A stretch of 32,691 bases of DNA, from assembly GCA_965371445.1 (NCBI GenBank), contig CBDUYN010000111.1, positions 1 through 32,691 of the forward strand, given 5' to 3'. This stretch comes from DASWIG01 sp965371445. Lineage in GTDB: Bacteria > Acidobacteriota > Thermoanaerobaculia > Multivoradales > J023. How positions within the stretch are numbered: position 1 is the first letter of the stretch; each line of letters begins with the position of its first letter. Positions 14,813-22,806 of the stretch are shown here, in pieces. The position numbers and the translations under genes are program-made. Under the pieces are notes generated by a model. That model saw only the letters and a list, made by a program, of their open reading frames with translations. It was not told the DNA's origin and made no database searches.

Positions 14813-15660
14813 AGAAAGAACGTAATAGCGGGATTCAATACCTATGGAATCGCCATGCACCGGCCGTTGCTGGCGCTTTACTAGCCCTTGTCGTTCTCCT
14901 GGTCGACGTAGTAATTAGCGTACCATCGAAAGACTCAATTGTCCTTTCACTCTTACTGCTCTTGGGAGGCTTGCTTTTCGATACCCTTGATCAGCTAGCC
15001 AAACAAGAGCACAGAATTGCCGATATGCTTACCGTAGAAAGAAATCTTTTAAAAGATACATGGCTCGGTGAAAAGATTCGAAGCCAAATACGACACTATG
15101 CGGCAATACTTGCCGGGCCCGATAACCAGGAAATCATCGTAGATGAAGCTCGAAGAGCTCTGAACGATGCAGCCAATCGGCTTCAAGAGCTGGCCAAGGA
15201 AGAGTTTAGATCCTCAGTTAGCGAGGAGGTTCGAATGAATCGAGAGTTTCTTCGACTAGCTCACAAAGAATTCCTTGCCACTAGCTATGTCGATCTTTCC
15301 GGATGGTGGGAGCAGCCTGAGGTTAAGAAATATCTTGAGGAACATAAAGATCTCATAGAAAGGCAGTGTAGAATTCAAAGAGTTTTTATAGTCGGCGATA
15401 GCAATGAAGAGGCTGCCGCCAGAGAGGAGGGCCATCGACAGAGTCAGATTGGGATAAATTGCTATATCGCAAAAAAGAGCGACCTAAGGCCTGAACATCA
15501 GACAGATTTCATCGTCGCTGACGAAATTGCAGTATCGATTACTCACCTAACGAGAGATGGGACTCCTAAAGATGTTGAGGTTTCTTTTATAAGGCCTCGA
15601 GTGCTTGAGCACAGACGGTACTTCAAGGAGATTCTTGCCAATGGCGAGCCCATTGAGTAG
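14809..15660 (+). CDS. Membrane-anchored protein of unknown function
   Basis: This is a 283-residue protein. Two hydrophobic segments near the N-terminus (about 17-37 and 44-57, the second rich in Leu and Gly) should anchor it. A charged helical stretch, about 60-160, probably forms a coiled coil. The C-terminal 100 residues form a soluble domain with RIQRVFIVGD, GINCYIAKKSDL and a TDFIVADEIAVSIT segment. That pattern vaguely recalls phospholipase-D-like sensor or effector domains, but no HxK motif is visible, so I do not assign it. ATG 14809 has an AAGGGAG site eight bases before it and overlaps the stop of the preceding frame. Codon use is much more AT-rich than in flanking genes. It is the first of a three-gene cassette, with a 20-base overlap into the ATP-grasp gene. 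Confidence 0.75.
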   Translation: MKKERNSGIQYLWNRHAPAVAGALLALVVLLVDVVISVPSKDSIVLSLLLLLGGLLFDTLDQLAKQEHRIADMLTVERNLLKDTWLGEKIRSQIRHYAAILAGPDNQEIIVDEARRALNDAANRLQELAKEEFRSSVSEEVRMNREFLRLAHKEFLATSYVDLSGWWEQPEVKKYLEEHKDLIERQCRIQRVFIVGDSNEEAAAREEGHRQSQIGINCYIAKKSDLRPEHQTDFIVADEIAVSITHLTRDGTPKDVEVSFIRPRVLEHRRYFKEILANGEPIE

Positions 15661-16963
15661 CCTGACTATGACTCGAGGGGGCGTGCTAGGCATTCTTGTG
15701 CCAAACCTTGTCGAGGCGTTTAGCTCCATTATGAGGCGCCTGAATAATCCTCGCATCCAGCGTCACGAGCAAAGCTTCGAGCAGCGATCTCTCTTGTGGT
15801 CTCATGGGTTACGCGTCGCAATGTTGAACGCCAATGCGCCGTTCGCTCACGCTCTTTCGGATGCAGGAATAAGGGTTCCGAAAATTATATCTGTTCGGGG
15901 AAGGTCGGAGAAGCTGTCGACGGCTGTAATGGGTTCCCAGTTGCTCATGGAGGAGTTGAAGCGTTGGGCGGCGGATTCAGATGCAAGCATCAGCCTCCAT
16001 CCGTATGCTTGGACCCGAGAAGCCACAGCTCTTCTTGAGTTTCTTAACGTCGAGACAGGTTTTCGGGTTGTTCCCGGGATGGCCGTCCCGCGTGAGTCGT
16101 TCGAGAAGATTTGCCTCAAGTCACATCATCGTAAAGTGCTTGCAGCTGCGGGCGTACCTATTCCGGAGGCATCGGTTGCTCGTGACATATCCGAGCTTCA
16201 ATGTGCGCTTCAAGTTGGCCTGAAGCGCGCAGGGTCCGTCGCCGTGAAGGCCGATGATGGAGAAAACGGATTTGGCCTCTGGAAAGTCAGCCATAGCTCC
16301 TTTGATCAGGCGCCTTTCCTTCAAGAGATGGGGCGAATCTTCTCGCGGGGAGTTGCTCTTGTTGTAGAAGACTGGGTGGCAAATGTTCTCTTCTCGCCAA
16401 GTGTTGAATTTCTTATTTCTCCTAATCAGGAGCCCCGCCATCTTCGGACAGCCTACCAAGTGCTCAGAAGTGATACCGTTTTCGTCGGCGGCACTCTACC
16501 TAGATTGGGAGAGATGCCGGAAGAGCCCATGATCCTCAGGATCGCAAAACAGGCCGCTTGCGCAATACACGATTCTGGAATCTGGGGGCGCGTGGGGTTT
16601 GACCTAGTCGTCAGTGATTCTTCCGGAGTTATGGTAGTGGACGTAAATCCAAGACTTACGGGTCTTTCGCATCTACATGACTTCGGGGAAGTGGTTATGG
16701 GTTCGGAGTATCGAAGAACATGTGCTATCGAGTCACGTCAATTCAATCTCTCAGATACCCTGAATCCTGATCTAATCTGGGCAAAACTACAGGCCGATGG
16801 ATCTGGGTTCAATGGTTTTTCTGGGGTGCTGCCTATTGTAGCCATTCCGCCGCCGCGACCCGCAGTTGAGATTATCGCCATCGGCGAGACTACAGATGAG
16901 ACTCGAAATCTTATTTTGCGTGGAGTTTCAGCAATCTGCGATTGCTCGACGACTAAGGGGTGA
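15641..16963 (+). CDS. ATP-grasp family ligase
   Basis: This 440-residue ATP-grasp protein joins a carboxylate, through an acyl-phosphate, to an amine or thiol substrate. The C-terminal half shows the fold's marks: VAVKADDGENGFG (a Lys with a Gly-rich loop), ALVVEDWV (the E-x-x-V adenine-contact region), then GRVGFDLVV and VVDVNPRLTG, where Asp and Asn would hold magnesium. The N-terminal half has a Rossmann-like start and RESFEKICLKSHHRKVLAAAGVPIPE, a pre-ATP-grasp helix found in D-Ala-D-Ala and carbamoyl phosphate synthase relatives. The substrate is unknown. ATG 15641 is chosen because AAGGAG at 15625-15630 lies ten bases before it; a TTG at 15605 lacks such a site. The start overlaps the membrane protein by 20 bases, and the methyltransferase follows after three. 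Confidence 0.85.
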   Translation: MASPLSSLTMTRGGVLGILVPNLVEAFSSIMRRLNNPRIQRHEQSFEQRSLLWSHGLRVAMLNANAPFAHALSDAGIRVPKIISVRGRSEKLSTAVMGSQLLMEELKRWAADSDASISLHPYAWTREATALLEFLNVETGFRVVPGMAVPRESFEKICLKSHHRKVLAAAGVPIPEASVARDISELQCALQVGLKRAGSVAVKADDGENGFGLWKVSHSSFDQAPFLQEMGRIFSRGVALVVEDWVANVLFSPSVEFLISPNQEPRHLRTAYQVLRSDTVFVGGTLPRLGEMPEEPMILRIAKQAACAIHDSGIWGRVGFDLVVSDSSGVMVVDVNPRLTGLSHLHDFGEVVMGSEYRRTCAIESRQFNLSDTLNPDLIWAKLQADGSGFNGFSGVLPIVAIPPPRPAVEIIAIGETTDETRNLILRGVSAICDCSTTKG

Positions 16964-16966
16964 AAA

Positions 16967-17746
16967 ATGATCACTAAACCTGCGATGAGTGAAAATAATA
17001 AAGTGGGTGATTACTATTCCAGGATTTCGCGATATTATCATCTTTTTTACGACGACTGGGAAGTTGCCAGAAGGAAGGAGGCGCTACAGGCGGCCACGGT
17101 TCTGCGCCAGTTAAGGACAGCTCCTGGTGATCGAATTCTTGATGCATCAGCAGGTATCGGTACTCAGGCCATAGCTCTTCGGTCTGAGGGTTTTCAGGTT
17201 TTTGCTATGGACCTTTCATTTGGTGCCACTCTTCGCCTAAGAAGCGAGATGAGTATTGACGAAACAGATGATATACCTACAATTGAAGGAGACATGAAAC
17301 GTCTTCCATTTAGAGAGAACACATTCAGAGCTGTCATCGCTCTCGACAATTCGATACCTCATCTCGAATCGCTAGCAGAGGTTGAGTCTGCGTTTCTAGA
17401 GTTTCGACGTGTCCTGCTTCCAGGTTCATCTGCTATTGTGTCGGTGCGTGATTACGAGGCGATGAAGCGGTCGGGGGTAATGTTCCACCCAAGGAAGGTG
17501 CATGATCGAGCGGGCGTCCGGTGGATCGTGTTTGATATTTGGGACTTCGTTAGTCAAGCGAGATACAAGATGACTACATTTATCTTGCGTCAAGAAGGTG
17601 CCGCTGTCGAGATTGTCGATCATGCATCATGCTTCTACCAGTGCTTTCACATTGAGGAAATCTGTCAAGCTGCGGTTCGTGCGGGCTTTTCTGGTTGTGA
17701 TGTTGATGGTAGAAGTTTTTTTCAACCCTTCATAATCGCTCGTTAG
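16967..17746 (+). CDS. Class I SAM-dependent methyltransferase
   Basis: This 259-residue protein has a Rossmann SAM-binding core: motif I ILDASAGIGTQAIAL (about 58-72), the acidic residue after strand 2 (VFAMDLS), motif II-like EGDMKRLPF, and IALDNSIPHL as the motif IV region. It resembles small-molecule N- or O-methyltransferases such as the glycine/sarcosine type. The start at ATG 16967 has AAGGGG six bases upstream, and the ATP-grasp gene ends three bases before it. It completes the low-GC cassette, so it probably methylates the ligase product or its precursor. That link is inferred from gene order. The regiochemistry cannot be read from the sequence. Confidence 0.88.
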   Translation: MITKPAMSENNKVGDYYSRISRYYHLFYDDWEVARRKEALQAATVLRQLRTAPGDRILDASAGIGTQAIALRSEGFQVFAMDLSFGATLRLRSEMSIDETDDIPTIEGDMKRLPFRENTFRAVIALDNSIPHLESLAEVESAFLEFRRVLLPGSSAIVSVRDYEAMKRSGVMFHPRKVHDRAGVRWIVFDIWDFVSQARYKMTTFILRQEGAAVEIVDHASCFYQCFHIEEICQAAVRAGFSGCDVDGRSFFQPFIIAR

Positions 17747-17812
17747 TGGGCGTATCGACGAGCCGTCGTAAGATGGGTATGATTAGCGCGCGGCGTCCTG
17801 TCCCTTCTGTGG

Positions 17813-17840
17813 TAGTCTATTCTCCTTCGGAGGAAGACTA
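17813..17840. terminator. Possible hairpin terminator after the low-GC cassette
   Basis: TAGTCTATTCTCC at 17813-17825 pairs imperfectly with GGAGGAAGACTA at 17829-17840 around a TTC loop. It lies 67 bases after the methyltransferase stop. No T-run follows, so it may be a processing or Rho-linked structure and not an intrinsic terminator. Confidence 0.35.
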
Positions 17841-17940
17841 CTTCGGGGCGGTTCAGGGAGTGTGCAGCCGATATCGGCGACAATGAGTTGCCGCGGACGG
17901 CCCCGCTACAGCTTCGAGATCTGCGTCTGCGGTATGATCG

Positions 17941-18087
17941 ATGGTCGACCCCGACGGCAGCCACCGGGCGGTCCTCGTCGCCTCGGAGCCCCTTAGCGAA
18001 GACCGCGGCTGGCACCGGATGCCCTCGAACCATCTCGTCGTTGTCCACGGCGACCTGACCGAGGAGCTGCGTCCGATCGGGGTCTGA
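17941..18087 (+). pseudogene. 3' remnant of a class II glutamine amidotransferase (YafJ/EgtC-like)
   Basis: The 48 codons read MVDPDGSHRAVLVASEPLSE, then WHRMPSNHLVVVHGDL and end TEELRPIGV. RAVLVASEPLxxxxxWxxVPxNxLLVVDxDL is the typical C-terminus of YafJ/EgtC-type amidotransferases. An in-frame TGA lies just upstream of ATG 17941. In a neighbouring frame the bases before it (LRLRYDR) could continue the same domain, so a frameshift as well as a deletion is likely. The catalytic N-terminal Cys domain is absent. It ends one base before the porin's stop on the other strand. It probably marks the right-hand edge of the inserted cassette. Confidence 0.6.
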
Positions 18088-19350
18088 TCAGAACTTCCAG
18101 GCCGTCCACCCCCAGATCTTGTCGGTGTCGCTGGCGTGAGTATCGGCACTGTAGAGCGCGGCCTTGACACCGAAGCTCTGCTTCCAGCTCGTCGTGTAGG
18201 TCGCCAGGAGGTCGATCTCCTCACCGTAGCTCGCACTGCCGGTGTTGGCGCTGAAGTCGTGGTAGATCGCACCAAGCTTCCAGCTGCCGGCGCTCGCATG
18301 GACCGCCAGCCACACGTCCTCCAGGCCGTTCGCCGGCGTGGCGAGGAACTTGTCGGCCCAACCGTTCCATTTGTGGAGCGTCGCTAGCGGCGTCGTGAGC
18401 TTGCCGTCTGCGGGGCTCCCCTCCAAGACCTCGTAGCCGACTTTCGCCGAGAAGCTCTTGCCGGCGGCACCGATCTCGCCCCGGTAATAGTCGGCATCGA
18501 CCTCGGCCGGGTTGTCGCCGTGATCGCTCTGCGTGGCGTACTCGAAGTCGTAGACGAGCTTCGTCGATCCACCGCCAAGGCTCGCCTTGTTGGCGAAGGA
18601 GACGCCGAAAGTCGCCGTCGAGAGGGTGGCGTCGGCCAGCTCGTCGTAGTCGAGGAAGTAGCCGTAGACGGCCAGCTGGCCCGCCGCACCGACCTTGAAC
18701 GTGCCGTTTAGGAGATGGCTCGACATCGGCTTGTTGTCGCCGAAGATCCGGTTGACGTTGTCGACGTAGACGTAGGTCAGAGTGGCACCATGGAGCGAGC
18801 CGTTGACGAGCGAGAGCGCGTCGTAGGTCTGGTGGTTCTGGCGCCAGCCGACGTTGCCCACGAAACGGACGTTGCCGATCACAATCTCCTCGCGGCCGAT
18901 GCGGACCCGGGTGTCCTTGCCCGCGAAGCTCAGGTAGGCCTGGTTGACCTCGGTCACCTCGGGATCCGCGACCACCGGACGGTCGGTGACGCCGTTTGAG
19001 AGGTGGGGCGGACGGCCGGCGTTGTTGTAGTCGTCGCTGCCGACGGCGGTGACATCCTCCGCCTCGGCGAAGACGCTGAAGCCGTGAAAGGCCTTCGAGC
19101 GGTAGCTCAGGGTCGTGCGGAGCGTCGATGCGTTGGCGTCTTTGGTAAAGCCGTCCTGGGAGACGGTCTCGTAGCGGTAGCGCAGGTTGAGCGACACCTT
19201 CCCTGCCTTGAGCGCCTCGCCCAACGACGCGGGCGCTTCCTCTTCGCCGTCCTCCCCCGCCGCCGCACCGGCGAGACTGAAAGCCAGGCCGAGCAACACG
19301 AGGACGGCCAAGATGCTCAGGCGACCGTAGGGACTGCGACTCTGCTTCAT
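18088..19350 (-). CDS. Outer-membrane beta-barrel porin (alginate-export-like)
   Basis: This is a 420-residue outer membrane protein. It has an N-terminal signal peptide (MKQSRSPYGR, then a Leu/Ala/Val-rich core, ending near AGAAAGEDG). The mature part is a series of alternating amphipathic strands (VSLNLRYRYETVSQD, GFSVFAEAEDV, QAYLSFAGKDTRVRIGREEI, RQNHQTYDALSL). The terminal aromatic signature WTAWKF ends in Phe, as BAM substrates do. The Arg-rich strand VRIGREEIVIGNVRFVG resembles the alginate-export porin family, which suggests passage of small polar or anionic solutes. ATG 19350 has AAGGAG seven bases upstream. A much longer frame continues upstream on this strand, but that part is antisense to the permease gene. 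It is transcribed divergently from the permease across a 270-base gap with no clear promoter. Confidence 0.85.
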   Translation of the reverse strand: MKQSRSPYGRLSILAVLVLLGLAFSLAGAAAGEDGEEEAPASLGEALKAGKVSLNLRYRYETVSQDGFTKDANASTLRTTLSYRSKAFHGFSVFAEAEDVTAVGSDDYNNAGRPPHLSNGVTDRPVVADPEVTEVNQAYLSFAGKDTRVRIGREEIVIGNVRFVGNVGWRQNHQTYDALSLVNGSLHGATLTYVYVDNVNRIFGDNKPMSSHLLNGTFKVGAAGQLAVYGYFLDYDELADATLSTATFGVSFANKASLGGGSTKLVYDFEYATQSDHGDNPAEVDADYYRGEIGAAGKSFSAKVGYEVLEGSPADGKLTTPLATLHKWNGWADKFLATPANGLEDVWLAVHASAGSWKLGAIYHDFSANTGSASYGEEIDLLATYTTSWKQSFGVKAALYSADTHASDTDKIWGWTAWKF

Positions 19351-19620
19351 GGGATCTCCTTGCGGGGTTCCTGGATCGAGTTGTTGACTTCCAGATGTCC
19401 AAAGACTCACGGACCTGATCAGAGTACTTCTCGCTACGCCGTCCGCCACCGCCCGAAGGGGTGGGTTGTAGCTCGTCAGAGGGCAGGATTCGGACGGTAG
19501 GGGGGCTCGCCAGGGTGTAACTCTCGGGAGCCCCACGCGTATACCAGGAGTGAAATGCCAAGGCGCCGAGAGATCCGTCTGGGACACCCCGGGCCGTAGC
19601 CGCGGCCCCGATCGACCAGG

Positions 19621-22128
19621 ATGCTGCCCATGCTCAATTTGAAGCTCGCTTTCCGCACCCTCTGGAAGACCCCCTTCGTCACCCTCGTCGCCATCGTTTC
19701 CCTGGCGCTCGGCATCGGGGCGAACAGCGCCATCTTCTCGCTTTTTGATCAGATGTTGCTGCGTGCCCTGCCGGTCCGAGAGCCCGATCGGCTGGTGAAC
19801 TTCGGAGCGCCGGGGCCGAAGCAGGGCTCGCAGTCGTGCAACAACGCCGGCGACTGCGACGAGATCTTCAGCTACCCGATGTTCCGCGACCTCGAGCGCG
19901 AGCAGACGGTCCTGACCGGCGTCGCCGCACATCGCAGCTTCGGTGCCAACCTCGCCTTCAAGGGCCAGACGAAGAGCGGCTCGGGCATGCTCGTCTCCGG
20001 GAGCTATTTCCCCACCCTGGGTCTGCGGCCCGCCGTCGGCCGGCTCCTCGACTTCGGCGATGACCGGGCGGTCGGCGAGTCGCGCGTCGTCGTCTTGAGC
20101 CACGAATACTGGCGCAACCGCTTCGGCGAGGACCCCGAGGTCCTGAACGAAACCCTCGTCGTCAACGGGGAGTCGCTCGTCGTCGTCGGTGTCGCTCCCG
20201 CCGGCTTCACCGGCACGACGCTCGGCAACCGCCCTGAGGTCTTCGTGCCGATCACCCTGCGGGGCCTCATGTCGCCGGGCTTCGAGGGCTTCGAGAACCG
20301 CCGCAGCTACTGGGCCTATCTCTTTGGCCGCATGAAGCCCGGCGTCACGCTGGCGGAGGTCGGGACCGCGTTGAACGTCCCTTACCGGGCCATCGTCAAA
20401 GAAGTCGAAGCGCCCCTCCAGGGGGGGATGAGCGAGTCGACGCTCGAACGGTTCAAGGCGAAGGAGGTGACGGTGGCGGAAGGCTGGCGGGGACAGAGCT
20501 CGCTCCACCGGGAAGCGCGGGTGCCGCTTTTGCTGCTCTTTTCGGTCGTGGGCGTCGTGTTGGCGATCGCCTGCGCCAACGTCGCCAACCTCCTGCTGGC
20601 GCGTTCGGCGTCGCGTGGCGGCGAGATCGCGGTGCGGCTGTCGATCGGCGCTAGCCGCCGCAAGCTCGTCTCGCAGCTCCTGGTCGAATCGTGCCTGCTC
20701 GCCGCCTTCGGCGGACTCGCCGGCATCCTCGCGGCCCACTGGACGCTGGCCTTGATCGGCAGCCTCATGCCGCCGGAAGCCGCCGCGACGATCGAGCTGA
20801 GCCTGAACCTCAAGATCGTCGGTTTCGCCGCGCTCCTGGCTCTCGCCACCGGGATCCTCTTCGGGCTCTTCCCGGCGCTTCACTCGACGCGGCTCGACCT
20901 GGCCGCGGTCCTGAAGGGAGAGACCGGCCAGCCGTCGGGCTCGCGCGCCGCGGCACGCTTCCGCACCGGCCTCGTGACGGCACAGATCGCGCTCTCGACG
21001 TTGCTTCTCGTCTCCGCGGGCCTCTTTACCCGCAGCTTGCTCAACATCAGCCGCGTCGACCTGGGCATCGAGATCGACCATCTCGTGACCTTCGCCATCT
21101 CCCCCGAGCTCAACGGCTACACGCCCGAGCGCTCCCAGGCGCTTTTCGTCCGCGCCGAAGAAGAGCTCGCCGCAGTGCCGGGGGTGACGAGCGTCACGGT
21201 GTCGCTGGTGCCGCTCCTGGCGGGAAGCAACTGGGGCTCGAGCGTTCGTGTCCAGGGCTTCGAGGCGGATCCCGACACGAACACAAGCTCGCGGTTCAGC
21301 GAGGTCGGGCCGGGTTATTTCCGCACGATGGGCATCCCGCTCATCACCGGCCGCGAGTTCACCGACTCCGACGTCGTCGGCGCGCCCAAGGTGGCGATCG
21401 TCAACGAGGTCTTCGCGGAGAAGTTCGGCCTGCGCCGCGACGCCGTCGGCAAGTTCATGGCCACCGGCGGCCCCGACGACGAGCTCGACATGGAGATCGT
21501 GGGCCTCGTCCAAAACGCCAAGTACAGCGAGGTCAAGGGCGAGATTCCGCCGCTTTTCGTCACGCCGTATCGGCAGGACGAGCAGATCGGGTTCGTCAGT
21601 TTCTACGTCCGCACGGCGCTTGCGCCCGAAGAGCTCCTGCCGGCCATTCCCGGGGTCATCCGACACCTGGATCCGAACCTGCCGGTCGAGGAGCTCAAGA
21701 CCATGCCGCAGCAAGTGCGGGAAAACGTCTTCGTCGATCGCATGCTGACGACCTTGTCGGCGAGCTTCGCCGGCTTGGCGACGCTGCTTGCGGCGGTCGG
21801 CCTCTACGGGGTCCTGGCGTTCAGCGTGGCGCAGCGGACTCGCGAGATCGGTTTGCGCATGGCGCTTGGCGCCGACGCCGCCCGGGTGCGCCTGATGGTG
21901 CTGGGACAGGTTGGAAAGATGACGACCGTCGGCGCTGTGGTCGGCATCGTCCTGGCGATCGTTGTAGGACACCTGGCACGCTCGCAGCTCTTCGAGATTC
22001 AGGGTCACGATCCCGTCACTCTCGTGGGTGCGAGCTTCCTGCTGGCGTTGGTGGCGCTCGGCTCCGGGCTCCTGCCGGCGTACCGCGCATCGCGCGTCGA
22101 TCCGATGCTTGCCCTGCGCTATGAATAG
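19621..22128 (+). CDS. Large FtsX/MacB-type permease (acidobacterial 'ADOP' type)
   Basis: This 835-residue inner-membrane protein begins LNLKLAFRTLWKTPFVTLVA, leading into the LALGIGANSAIFSLFDQ transmembrane segment typical of the acidobacterial duplicated orphan permeases. Two repeats follow, each with a MacB-type periplasmic core domain and FtsX transmembrane helices. The first FtsX region is near residues 300-430, with ACANVANLLLARSASRGGEIAVRLSIGASR. The last is near 705-835, with GVLAFSVAQRTREIGLRMALGADA. No ATPase gene adjoins it, hence 'orphan'. Relatives are thought to take part in export or resistance, but substrates are unknown. The start is ATG 19621 or the ATG at 19630, which has AGGATG upstream. 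It is followed by the compound inverted repeat at 22140-22275. Confidence 0.9.
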   Translation: MLPMLNLKLAFRTLWKTPFVTLVAIVSLALGIGANSAIFSLFDQMLLRALPVREPDRLVNFGAPGPKQGSQSCNNAGDCDEIFSYPMFRDLEREQTVLTGVAAHRSFGANLAFKGQTKSGSGMLVSGSYFPTLGLRPAVGRLLDFGDDRAVGESRVVVLSHEYWRNRFGEDPEVLNETLVVNGESLVVVGVAPAGFTGTTLGNRPEVFVPITLRGLMSPGFEGFENRRSYWAYLFGRMKPGVTLAEVGTALNVPYRAIVKEVEAPLQGGMSESTLERFKAKEVTVAEGWRGQSSLHREARVPLLLLFSVVGVVLAIACANVANLLLARSASRGGEIAVRLSIGASRRKLVSQLLVESCLLAAFGGLAGILAAHWTLALIGSLMPPEAAATIELSLNLKIVGFAALLALATGILFGLFPALHSTRLDLAAVLKGETGQPSGSRAAARFRTGLVTAQIALSTLLLVSAGLFTRSLLNISRVDLGIEIDHLVTFAISPELNGYTPERSQALFVRAEEELAAVPGVTSVTVSLVPLLAGSNWGSSVRVQGFEADPDTNTSSRFSEVGPGYFRTMGIPLITGREFTDSDVVGAPKVAIVNEVFAEKFGLRRDAVGKFMATGGPDDELDMEIVGLVQNAKYSEVKGEIPPLFVTPYRQDEQIGFVSFYVRTALAPEELLPAIPGVIRHLDPNLPVEELKTMPQQVRENVFVDRMLTTLSASFAGLATLLAAVGLYGVLAFSVAQRTREIGLRMALGADAARVRLMVLGQVGKMTTVGAVVGIVLAIVVGHLARSQLFEIQGHDPVTLVGASFLLALVALGSGLLPAYRASRVDPMLALRYE

Positions 22129-22139
22129 CGGAGCCCCCA

Positions 22140-22275
22140 CCCGGGGTTGAAACCCCGGGCTACATTTCAAAGGACGCCCTTCGGGCTTAGCGGCTGAAGC
22201 CGCGTGATCTTCCGGCTTCAGCCGGCAAGCCCGAAGGGCGCCTTCTTAAATGTAGCCCGGGGATTTATCCCCGGG
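22140..22275. repeat. Compound long inverted repeat between convergent genes
   Basis: Arms of about 53 bases, 22150-22202 and 22213-22265, are near-perfect reverse complements around a 10-base loop. Each arm holds the blocks GGGCTACATTT, CGCCCTTCGGGCTT and CGGCTGAAGCCG or their complements. At each end sits a further palindrome, CCCGGGGT/ACCCCGGG at 22140-22159 and CCCGGGGA/TCCCCGGG at 22256-22275. The element lies between the permease stop and the epimerase stop, so it can act as a two-way terminator. It also encodes the last residues of the epimerase. It resembles compound REP (BIME-like) elements moved by RAYT transposases. Confidence 0.85.
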
Positions 22276-22806
22276 AAACGGCTCGAAATCAGGAAAGGCA
22301 CGGTCCTTCTCGGAGATGACCGCGACCTCGAGCGGCCAGGTGATCGAAAACGCCGGATCGTTCCAGCGCACCCCGCGGGCGGCCTCGGGGTAGTAGAACT
22401 CCGACATCTGGTAGAAGACTTCTGTGTCGTCCTCGAGCGTCTGGAAACCGTGGGCGATCCCCTCGGGGATGTAGACCGCGTGGCGGTTCTCGCGCGTCAG
22501 CTCGACGGTGAGGTGCCGCTTGTAGGTCGGGGAGCCGGGACGCAGGTCGAGGAGCACGTCGTGGATCGATCCGGCGGTGCAGCGCACCAGCTTGATCTCC
22601 GGATAGGGCTCCGCCTGGTAGTGCATGCCGCGCACCGTAGCGCGCACCGTGTTGACCGAGATGTTGCACTGGACGACGGTCGGGTCGAGCTCCCGCTCCT
22701 CGAGCTCGTGCCGGCAGTAGGTGCGGGCGAAAAAGCCCCGGCGGTCCTCCTTGCGCTCGGGCTCGACGAGAAAGACGCCCGGGATCTCGAGCTCTTGGAA
22801 CTTCAT
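22246..22806 (-). CDS. rfbC: dTDP-4-dehydrorhamnose 3,5-epimerase-like protein
   Basis: This 186-residue RmlC-type cupin converts dTDP-4-keto-6-deoxyglucose to the rhamnose-series 4-keto sugar (3,5-epimerisation) or acts on a related sugar. Visible features are RGMHYQ (His62, the catalytic base), PEGIAHGFQTL (113-123), and VFYQMSEFYYPEA with the Tyr132 that serves as general acid. The C-terminus FPGDKSPGYI lies inside the right arm of the long inverted repeat. This suggests the original stop was displaced when the repeat was inserted. ATG 22806 overlaps the stop of the C-methyltransferase upstream, so the two are coupled. With that partner the product may be a branched deoxysugar rather than plain rhamnose. 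The identity of the family is firm; the exact substrate is inferred. Confidence 0.9.
   Translation of the reverse strand: MKFQELEIPGVFLVEPERKEDRRGFFARTYCRHELEERELDPTVVQCNISVNTVRATVRGMHYQAEPYPEIKLVRCTAGSIHDVLLDLRPGSPTYKRHLTVELTRENRHAVYIPEGIAHGFQTLEDDTEVFYQMSEFYYPEAARGVRWNDPAFSITWPLEVAVISEKDRAFPDFEPFPGDKSPGYI

Noticed and set aside
14809..15660. Assignment of the membrane protein to the phospholipase D family
   Set aside because: The C-terminal strand pattern is only loosely similar and no HxK catalytic motif is present, so the function was left open.
17853..18299. 148-residue minus-strand frame at the 3' end of the porin
   Set aside because: It is frame-shifted relative to the porin and Arg/Ser/Thr-rich; it overlaps both the porin's end and the amidotransferase remnant.
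19351..22170. Upstream two-thirds of a very long minus-strand frame that ends in the porin gene
   Set aside because: This part lies antisense to the well-supported FtsX-type permease and reads as Arg/Glu/His-rich low complexity. The porin's signal peptide, with its ribosome site at 19350, marks the real start.
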